Source: Bacteroidota bacterium (GTDB lineage: Bacteria; Bacteroidota; Bacteroidia; Flavobacteriales_D; Sanyastnellaceae). From it: a stretch of DNA of 64,000 nucleotides. The notes beneath the pieces are model-generated. The model did not search any database. It saw only the letters and a program-made list of their open reading frames with translations, and was not told the DNA's origin. A program made the position numbers and the translations under genes. Numbering within the stretch: the first letter of the stretch is position 1; each line of letters begins with the position of its first letter. Shown piece after piece: positions 1-8,800 of the stretch. The stretch is from positions 51,331-115,330 of the forward strand of contig JAQBTQ010000007.1 of NCBI GenBank assembly GCA_027624855.1. The letters are read 5' to 3'.

Positions 1-389
1 CCGAGTTGTTCCTCGAGAATGCCCAAGTTGTTTTGGGTAATTGCGTCTTGGGGATCCAACTCGAGGGCTTTTTCATAATCTTGAATGGCCCCATTTGTGT
101 CTTTGGCCGCTTGCTTCATCCAGCCTCTTGCTGCATAGCGGTAGCCGTAATCCGGCTGCAAAAGGATGGCATCATCCAGATGTTTCAGCGCAAGTTGGGA
201 ATTGCCGTTATGAAAGGTGGCCACGGCAAGGTCGTTCAAGAAATCGGGATCGTTATTCCATTCGCTGCTGGCCAAGAGGGCCTCTTGGTAAGATTGAAGC
301 GCCAATTTCCATTCGCCCGATTCAGCTTGTGATCGGCCTTTTTGGACTTCAGAAGAACCCGGTATTTCGTCGAAGGATTGCACGTGCAA
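1..389 (-). CDS. TPR-repeat protein, partial (3' end beyond window)
   Basis: Reading the minus strand gives an open frame of about 129 residues that runs off the left edge. It contains tetratricopeptide-like helices, for example 'GAIQDYEKALELDPQDA' near the cut end and a preceding helix pair with 'LALKHLDDAILLQPDYGY'. There is no ATG; an in-frame stop lies just upstream, so the start must be TTG at 389 or GTG at 383. TPR proteins are protein-protein scaffolds; no specific partner can be named. It is divergent from murB with about 80 bp between. The palindrome TTGCACGTGCAA covers its first codons. The missing C-terminus could hold other domains. Confidence 0.75.
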   Translation of the reverse strand, partial: MHVQSFDEIPGSSEVQKGRSQAESGEWKLALQSYQEALLASSEWNNDPDFLNDLAVATFHNGNSQLALKHLDDAILLQPDYGYRYAARGWMKQAAKDTNGAIQDYEKALELDPQDAITQNNLGILEEQL

Positions 390-470
390 GAGATTGATGC
401 GTTAATGTTAAAAATACAACGATTGGTTCGGATGATTGTTTCCTCTTGCGTTGCGAACTTGCACGTGCCA
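378..470. promoter_or_regulatory. Repeated TTGCACGTGCAA-like element at two divergent starts
   Basis: A perfect 12-bp palindrome TTGCACGTGCAA (378-389) sits on the start codon of the TPR gene. An 11/12 match, TTGCACGTGCCA (459-470), abuts the ATG of the murB gene 81 bp away. Paired palindromes in a divergent intergenic region could be operator sites, but both overlap or touch coding sequence and could be chance. Confidence 0.25.
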
Positions 471-1786
471 TGGAAATGACATTCCCAAAATACCGAAAGC
501 TAGCAGGTTCAAATTCTGTTTATGCAATCGAAGGGACCCATCATGTCACAGAATGGCAACCCATGGGGAGCGAGGGCTGGATCGTTCATCGCCATTTTGC
601 TTCGGATTATCCCCGGTTTGTTTGGATTCGAGAAATGGAGCAATGCAGTGGCGATTTTGAATCCCTCACCTCAAACGAATGGAAAGAGCTGATTGCAGCA
701 AGGCATGAACATCAACCGACGGAGGCCATTGGTAGAAATCTCGATCCTTTGTCGCATCCAGAGGAGTGCTCGTTCAATTGGGCCATGGCAGAGCGAACAA
801 CGTTTGGCGTGGAAGCATCAGCACGTGCTTGTGCGGAAGTTCGTTCTGATGCGGGTGTTCGGTGGGCATTGTGCGAAGCCCAGCGTCAAACTTGGCCATT
901 GATGATTTTGGGTGGCGGATCCAACATTCTGATGCACAGCGATTGGCCTGGATTGGTGATGCATATGAACATCCGAGGAGTTGAGGTCATTTACGAGGAG
1001 GGGAATGTCGTACATGCAACGGTGGGAGCCGGTGAAAATTGGCACGACTGGGTCATGTTAGCCACTCAAAATGGTTGGCACGGCTTGGAGAATTTGGCAC
1101 TCATTCCCGGTTCTGTAGGAGCTTCGCCTATGCAGAACATAGGAGCCTATGGTGTTGAGCTGAAAGATCGGTTTCTATGGCTCGAAGCGATCAATCGGGA
1201 AACTGGAGCACTCCAACGGTTTGATCATGAGGTCTGTCAATTTGGATATCGACAAAGCATCTTCAAGGCTGAAGAACGGGAGCGTTGGGTCATCGTGCGG
1301 GTTGCTTTTGCCTTGGATCGCGATGCACCGCTTTGTACCGAATACGGTGCGATTCAGAGTGAATTGGAAGCGATGGGTGTAGCCGAATCTGCTACTCACT
1401 TCGATGTCGCTCAGGCAGTCATGAACATACGAAGGTCAAAATTGCCCGACCCGAATGAATTGGGCAATGCCGGAAGTTTCTTTAAAAATCCGGTCATAAG
1501 CCGTGAGGCCTTTCAAAAGGTCCTAGCCAATCATCCCGACGTTGTCCATTACGCGCTGGAATCGGGACAAGTCAAATTGGCTGCGGGATGGTTGATTGAG
1601 CAGGCAGGCTGGAAGGGGTATCGCAAAGGATCATGTGGAGTGCACGATCGTCAAGCGCTGGTACTGGTCCATTACGGGGGAGGGACGGGCGCTGAGTTAT
1701 GGAACCTTGCCCAGTCGATCATGGAAGACGTGAAGCTAAAATTTGGCGTTCAACTGGAGCCCGAGGTGAATCAAGTTGGCGTGTAA
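470..1786 (+). CDS. murB: UDP-N-acetylmuramate dehydrogenase MurB with extra N-terminal domain
   Basis: The C-terminal ~340 residues are MurB, the FAD enzyme that reduces enolpyruvyl-UDP-GlcNAc with NADPH to UDP-MurNAc in the cytoplasm. Visible motifs are the FAD-binding 'LGGGSN' and 'IPGSVGASPMQNIGAYG', the catalytic 'GYRQSIFK', 'GNAGSFFKNP' (proton-donor Ser) and the C-terminal 'LEPEVNQ' (Glu). About 95 residues precede the usual MurB start; they begin 'MTFPKYRKLAG' and resemble small stand-alone Bacteroidota proteins of unknown role, so this looks like an in-frame fusion. ATG 470 or 476 is preferred; a TTG at 446 is also in frame. The gene is single and faces the porP/sprF gene. Confidence 0.93.
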   Translation: MEMTFPKYRKLAGSNSVYAIEGTHHVTEWQPMGSEGWIVHRHFASDYPRFVWIREMEQCSGDFESLTSNEWKELIAARHEHQPTEAIGRNLDPLSHPEECSFNWAMAERTTFGVEASARACAEVRSDAGVRWALCEAQRQTWPLMILGGGSNILMHSDWPGLVMHMNIRGVEVIYEEGNVVHATVGAGENWHDWVMLATQNGWHGLENLALIPGSVGASPMQNIGAYGVELKDRFLWLEAINRETGALQRFDHEVCQFGYRQSIFKAEERERWVIVRVAFALDRDAPLCTEYGAIQSELEAMGVAESATHFDVAQAVMNIRRSKLPDPNELGNAGSFFKNPVISREAFQKVLANHPDVVHYALESGQVKLAAGWLIEQAGWKGYRKGSCGVHDRQALVLVHYGGGTGAELWNLAQSIMEDVKLKFGVQLEPEVNQVGV

Positions 1787-1792
1787 CTACAC

Positions 1793-1824
1793 AAGCCCGA
1801 CCTCCAAGAATATCTGGAAATCGG
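1793..1824. terminator. Hairpin between convergent murB and sprF-like genes
   Basis: The 70-bp convergent gap holds arms GCCCGA and TCGGGC with an inner CCA/TGG pairing. No T-run follows on either strand, so it may be a weak bidirectional end or only a chance fold. Confidence 0.25.
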
Positions 1825-1856
1825 GCGAGTGGTATGAATTCTGATCCGCTTAACTA

Positions 1857-2894
1857 TCAGAAAACAGGGCAAGGCAAGTATCGAGGAGTCGCGGAAGGCT
1901 TCTTCTGGTAAGTTTTCCAATTGTATGACAATACAATTTCATGACTTCCGCCAGTTGTTGACAACCCAAGTCGATTCAAGGTGATGTCATAACTGTATCC
2001 GATTTTCCAGTTTTCAGTACCGTATCCGAAGATTGCGCTAACTGCGTCCACATCCGTTCCTCCTTCAATCGTATGTCCGAAGGGCAATCCCTGGTACCAC
2101 AATCCAAAACTCAAGGGTTTGGTATCATAGTAAATTCCGAGGTCCAATTGATCGAATGGACCCTGGGCCATGTAGTTGAAGGCCACGATGAGGTCGCCAT
2201 GATGTCGATCCCGCATGTAATCTTGAATCGGCATTCTCCAACCCCCGTGAATGGAAGTCTTGATATCCATTGGGTCGATGTAAGTGGGGTTTAAGCTTTC
2301 ATTTGGATTGTTGAGGTGATCGAAAGACACTCCTAACCAATTGTATTTACCCGAAAGCAAGAATCCGGTCGCAAAGTCAAAATAATGACGGGAAACACTC
2401 GGCCGATCCTCGATGGTTGAAACCTGAGGACCTCGGATCAATTGATCGCCAAAAGTCAGTTGTTGCATATCGATGGATCGATTGCCAAAAGCCCCTTGAA
2501 GTGCAGGGCGCAAACGCCAGCCGCCACCCAATGGTATTTCATAAGCAAACTGTCCCGCGATGCGCGTGGTGCTCAAGCCACCAGCTCCAGCTTCTTCTTG
2601 CGTCATCAAAATGCCAAATCCGCTGTTGAGGTTGCTGTTGTACCAATCAGCTGCAACATGCCAACCCGTATAGGAACCAGGCATCGATGCCCATTGATTT
2701 CTATAAACCGTAGCGAGGCGAGCGTCGTCCATGGAACCAGCAAAGGCTGGGTTGATGCTTGTTGGGATTGCGTTGTATTGGGTGTACCGCAAATCTTGAG
2801 ACCATGCTTGCGCACTGCATAGGCCAATGGCCATGGTCAATATGGTAATCGCTTTCATAGCGGTGGTATTATTCAAGTTATTCATTTGGTTCAT
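1857..2894 (-). CDS. PorP/SprF family outer-membrane protein (T9SS partner)
   Basis: This 345-residue protein has the family hallmark 'YTQYNAIPTSINPAFAGS' after a signal peptide (hydrophobic run starting at the internal 'MKAITILTMAIG'), many short beta strands, and the typical end 'GGSHEIVLSY' with a final 'PCPVF'. PorP/SprF proteins form outer-membrane barrels that pair with large type B T9SS substrates, as SprF does with the SprB adhesin. Its ATG overlaps the stop of the giant PKD gene by 4 bp (ATGA), so the two are probably translationally coupled; ATG at 2858 would also give a complete signal peptide. The partner just upstream fits the SprB/SprF pattern. Confidence 0.9.
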   Translation of the reverse strand: MNQMNNLNNTTAMKAITILTMAIGLCSAQAWSQDLRYTQYNAIPTSINPAFAGSMDDARLATVYRNQWASMPGSYTGWHVAADWYNSNLNSGFGILMTQEEAGAGGLSTTRIAGQFAYEIPLGGGWRLRPALQGAFGNRSIDMQQLTFGDQLIRGPQVSTIEDRPSVSRHYFDFATGFLLSGKYNWLGVSFDHLNNPNESLNPTYIDPMDIKTSIHGGWRMPIQDYMRDRHHGDLIVAFNYMAQGPFDQLDLGIYYDTKPLSFGLWYQGLPFGHTIEGGTDVDAVSAIFGYGTENWKIGYSYDITLNRLGLSTTGGSHEIVLSYNWKTYQKKPSATPRYLPCPVF

Positions 2895-5800
2895 TTGATC
2901 AGGGTCACATCACCCGCTTGGATTGTACGGTAACCATTGCTAAATGTTGCCACTGCTTTCCAAGCATAGACATCTTGGCGAACGATTTGCCCTTGGAAAT
3001 AGCCATCCCAACCGATGTAGGGATCGGTAGATCGGAACAGTAATTCGCCCCATTTATTGAAAATCACGAGTTCGTATTCAACGATTCCGGAGTGGTGGGG
3101 ATGGAAAACATCGTTGTCCAATGCCGCTGGATCGTAGTAACCTCCGTTAGAACCTCCAGTGTTTGGTGTGAAGGCAGTCGGGAATTCCATGAATCCACCA
3201 GCAATAGCCTGCACGGCATTTTCCATCACATACGTTGTCGGACAATTGAAGTCATTGTTTGCAGTCAATGTCACCGTGTACGATCCGGGTTCTGTGTAGA
3301 AATGTACAGGGTTCATTTCTGAACTGGTCGTACCATCTCCAAAGTCCCAATGGAACTCCGTCGCATCGATATCAGACAAGTTGACGAAGTCTACAGGCTG
3401 ATCGGGAACGATGACCTGAGATGGGCTATGAACAAATGCAGCAGAGGCGGATGGGAACACTTCGACAGCACCGTAATGCACCACTTGTTCTTCCTGACCC
3501 TCATGACCGATTACGGTGAGTGAAACGTGGTACACTCCAGGTCGCGTGAATTCATGAGTCGGGGATTCTTCAGAGGTCATCACGTCATCACCGAAATCCC
3601 AGATGTATTGAGCCCCATGATTCGAGTTGTTTTCAAATTCCACCGTCAATGGCGCACATCCTGATCCACTTCCTGTGAAGCTTGCTACAGGGTGCGGAGA
3701 CAAAATGGTAATCTGTTCGGTGTGAGCATCTGCACAGAAACCATTATCTACCAACAACGTGATGTTGTACGTTCCCCACGAATTGTAGGTGTGGAAGATG
3801 GGTTGATCTGATGCAACCTCGTCACCGTCACCAAAACTCCAGTATTGGACAGCACTCTCTGCCGCGACACTGGAATTGTTGATTCCGACGGTCGTATTAG
3901 GATAAGTTTGAATCGCTGGACTCACGCTGAATTGAGCATGAGGAGTGGCATATACATCCACACCGATGGAAAGCGTATCTGCACAACCGTAAGCGCTCAT
4001 AGCAATCAATTCCATGTGGTACGTCACATCTTCATCCGTCGTATTTAAGAAGGTGTGTACTGGATTTTCTTCATTCGAAGGCGCAGAACCGTCATTGAAG
4101 TTCCAGATGAACGCTGCAGCGCCTTCAGACTGGTTGATGATCTCTGCTTCTACAGGAGAACACCCTTCAGTAACCACATCGAACTGAGCGTTCAAGTAGG
4201 GGCCGACTTCAAATTCGACCTCATCGGTCGCTGAACATCCGTGATCATTCTGAACAACAATCGCAGTGGTGTAGGTAATCAATTCGCTGGTAGGGTTGAA
4301 GAACGTCTTCGTGTGAATCGAATCTTGATTCAAACCGAATTCACCATTTCCGTAGTTCCACTCAACCACCTCATGGCCTTCACTGCCATTCACGAATGTC
4401 ACGTCGACAGGATAGCACCCCTCCAAACTTTCAATGCTAAGGTCGGCTGTGGGCACGCCCCATACAGTTACGGTCTGCTGAGTGGTATCCGCGCATCCAA
4501 ATGCGCTGGTCGCAATCAACTCTATTGCAAAAGATTCATTCTCAGTGGACGTTGCTTCAAAGAGGTGAACAGGCGCTTGCTCAGCAGAGGTCGTCCCATC
4601 ACCGAAATTCCAAGCAAACTGGCCATCTGCATTGATGGAAGTGTTTTCAAATTGTGCCTCGAGCGGTGAACAAACAGCTGCAGGAGTCACGAATGATGCT
4701 GTCACTGCTGGGAAAACCGTGTGGGTTGAAGAAGCCGTGGCATCGCAACCGTTTGCTGACGTAGCAGACAATTCGATTGCCAATGGCATTGCATCAGCGC
4801 CTTCATTTACTGTATTCAAAATAATATTCGCGTCGGGATTGGTCAATGTTTCTGAACCATTCAACGTTAAGTTGATCGTTTCAGCGAGTTCAGCGCTGTG
4901 CGAGACCATCCATTCTTCACCAGAACAAGTCGTTTCAGAAGAAAGGCTCAAGGCCAAAACCGGAACGGGATGAACCGTCACGTCAAACTCAAGAGCGTCA
5001 CTGCAGCCGTATTGTGAAATGGCTTCTACGCTCATCGCAAAGGTTGCGTCTTCATTGTCGTCGCCAGCAAACTGGAAATCCAATAGATTTCCGCTTCCTG
5101 CAGTCGTTCCATCGATGGTCCAATTGATTTGTTCCGTTGGAGTTCCTGTGTAAATGAATGAAGTATTCAATGGTGCACAACCCTCCGTCAAACCTTCCCA
5201 AGAAGCTACGATTTCAGGCATGACCGTTACCGATTTTTCTTGTGTATCGACACATCCCAATGCATGGGTGGTTGTCAATGAAATGGTGTACTCTGCCAAT
5301 TCAGATTCGCCATTAAAGATGTAAGCATGTGCTTCGGAAGGATCAGAACTTGACGTCCCGTCACCATAGGTCCATTGGAAGTCATCACCGTTGATGCTAT
5401 TGTTGAATAATTCAACTTCAAAGGGAGCGCAGCCGGCCTCAGCAGACAACTCGAAGATGGCTTGAGGTTGAGGAAGGATTTCGACTTGTGCAGAGGCATT
5501 TCCAACGCAACCGAATGCGTTACTTCCTTCAAATGAAACCTCACTGGTCAACAATTCGTCGGAAGCGTTATTCCAAGTGTGTTCTGGCGTCAATTCGTTC
5601 GACATCGTACCATCACCGAAAGTCCACAATGCGTCAACTGCATTTGACATGGCCGGCATGGTCAATGTCAAAGGCGAGCATCCTTCTGCGACTTCCAATT
5701 CCAGATCGAAAGTTGGAGTTGGGCTCACGGAGATAGTGAGGTTCGCCTCGTCGGTGCATCCCAAGTTATCGATGGCCATCAACGTCACATTGTACTCGCT

Positions 5801-8800
5801 GATTGCGTTTTGATCATTGGCTGTGAACGTGTGCTCAACTTGTGCTCCATTGTTCACTTCTCCGGGAACGGGAATTGAAGTGTCATTGAAATTCCAGATG
5901 TACACATCGCCATTTTCGCTCATGTTATTGAACGTTGTGCCAAATGGTTCACAACCTTCGGTTTCATTTGCTGTGAACGATGCCACAGGTTGTGGTCGGA
6001 TGTGAACCGTAGCTTGAGCAGCACCAACACATCCATTCAACGTTTCGCCGCTAAAGGTCACCACAGCGCTCATCAATTCACTGGTAGAATTGACCCATGC
6101 GTGCTGAGGAGCTTGTCCACTTGCTGTTGCTCCATCTCCAAAGTCCCAGGTGATGTTTGTTCCGCCTGGAATGGTAGGAAGAGTCAATTCAAGTGGTGAA
6201 CAAACACTATCGGTTGGCAAATTCAATGAGAAATCAGCTGCTGGGAAGGCGATCACTTCGCGCGTCACGCTGCTGCTGCAACCCAATTCATCGATGGCAG
6301 TCAGTGACACCTCAAACGCCGTGTTCGTTGCTTCAGCAACAAACGTTGCATTGGGGTTTTCGCTGGTGGCCGTTGAACCGTTATTGAAGTCCCAAACAAA
6401 AGAGTCGGCCTGAGTGCTAAGGTTATTGAACTGCACAGCCAAGGGTGAGCATCCTTCGACCACATTCGCAGCAAAATCTGCTGTAGGTTGTGGCTTGATG
6501 TAGACGGTTGAGGAGGCAGTGCCGATGCAGCCATTTGCTGTTTGAGCAACAAATGAAACAGTAGCAGCCAACAACCCTTCAGTGTCATTATTCCAGGTGT
6601 GCGTAGGATTCTGTCCCACCGCGGTCGTCCCATCGCCAAAATCCCACTGGATGTTTTGAGCACCTGCGATGGTTGGCATCGTTAATACCAATGGCGAACA
6701 AACGGTGTCAGCAGTGAGCGACAATTCAAAATCTGCTGCAGGAAATACCGTAAGTTGCTTGGAAGTCACGTCAGAACAACCGAGATCGTCATGAGCGGTC
6801 AGCGTAACGTCGTAAACAGTCGTTTCATTGGTGGCTTCGAATGCATGGGTCGGGTTCGTGCTGTGGTCAGTCGATCCATCTCCAAAGTCCCAATCATAAG
6901 AATCGGCCAATGCACTTTCATTGTTAAACTGACTCACCAAAGGATTGCAACCTGCGTCGTAATTCACAGAAAAGTCTGCAATCGGTTGTGGCTTAATGTG
7001 GACTTCAGTCTCTGAAGTGCCTACGCAACCCATAGCCGTTTCGGCAGTCAAAGTGACCGTGGCGGTCATTAATTCACCCGTGTTGTTATTCCATGTATGG
7101 GTTGGCGTGGATTCAGTAGAAGTGGTTCCATCACCAAAATTCCATTGGACGTTTTGGGCACCTTCAAACTCTGGCATGGTCAAAACCAATGGAGAGCAAA
7201 CAGAATCATTACTCAAATTCAAGGCATACTCCGCCGCTGCAAATACTTCAATCTGCTGTGAGAAGGTGTCTTCACATCCCAAGGCGTGGGTCGCCGTCAA
7301 CGTCACGGAATATTCCGTGTCAACGCCTGAAGTGGTGAATGAATGCGTGGTTTCCGTTCCGATGGCGGTGTTACCGTCACCAAATGACCAAGTCAATTGA
7401 TCAGCCAGAGAACTGGAACTCACAAAGTTGGATTCCAATGGCTCACAACCATTTAAAACATCCGCATAAAACGCTGCAGTAGGTTGAGGCTTGATGTGAA
7501 TCAAATCCACAGCAAATCCATCACAACCGTAAGCGGTTTCTGCTGACAACGTCACGATGTACGAATCCAATGCATCCGAATCATTGGCCCATGTATGGAA
7601 TGGAGTCGCTTCAGTGGAAGTGGTTCCATCTCCAAAATTCCACTGAAAATTTTGTGCGCCTTCAATGGCAGGCATACTCATTTCCAGGGGCGAGCAAACG
7701 GATTCAACACCGAGATCCAAGACAAAATCTGCTGCCGGGTAGACCGTCACTTCAAGTGAATCGGTATCGGTACAACCGAGGTCATCAATTGCCGTTAACG
7801 TGATGGTAAAATTCTCTGGTTCAGCACCTGAGGCATAAAACGCTACTGCGGCAGTGGGACCATCGTCAGAGATTCCGTTTCCGAAATCCCAGATGTATGA
7901 GTCTGCATCGCTGCTGATGTTTTCGAGATTGCAAGCCAACGGCTCGCATCCTTCAGTTGCATCAGAGGAAAATTCAGCCACAGGTTGTGGACGAACGTAA
8001 ACCGTTTCAGTATGCGAATCGATGCAACCGAAAACGGAAACTCCCGTGAAGGTGATCGATGATCCCAACAATCCGCCATTGGTGTTTTCCAAAGTGATCG
8101 AGGGTGTTTGCTCGTTGCTTGTGTTGCCTCCTCCAAAATTCCAAGACAAAGAGTTCACTCCTTCCATGTAAGGCATGGTCAATTCCAGAGGAGAACAAGC
8201 GGTGTCATTGGGCAAATCAAATGTGAAATCGGCTTGAGGATATACCTGCAATTGGGCGGCCGTCGTGTCATGGCAACCAAATGGAGATAAGGCCACAAGT
8301 TCGACGGTTTGATTTTGAATGGTGTTACTCGTGTTTTCGAGCGTACCATCCCAATCGGCAGTGGATCCAACGAGTACGTCATTCGCATACCATTCATAGG
8401 CATTCGCTCCTTGGGATTGATTCGCAATTCCCAATGTTAAAGGGGCGCAACCAGCAGAAACTGCCGGCTGAATTTGCGCAATGGCTCGAGGGAATGATTG
8501 AACGATCACTTCGTCGCTCGCGGTGCATCCCGCTGTTGAAGTAGCCACGACGGTTGCGGTGTGCACGTCACTTTCATTCAAAGCAGTTTCGATGACAGCA
8601 TTAACCGTTTCACCAGCGTACAGCTGTCCTTCGATGTTCCATTCGAATTCCGCCGCCAAAGAACCTGTTGCCTCAAAATCAACTTCGAGTGGAGAACATC
8701 CGGTCAACACGTTAGCGCTGGCCTCAACGGAAGGAAGGGGGTTGACTTCAATCAACTGAGATGTTGAAGCAGAGCATTCGGGAGTGGTGACCGTCAAACT

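Noticed and set aside
6..397. Plus-strand open frames of 108 and 118 codons at the left edge
   Set aside because: The minus strand here encodes a clear TPR protein, so these are shadows.
4241..4973. Long plus-strand open frames opposite the PKD adhesin
   Set aside because: They mirror the repeated codons of the adhesin and have no signal, motif or start context.
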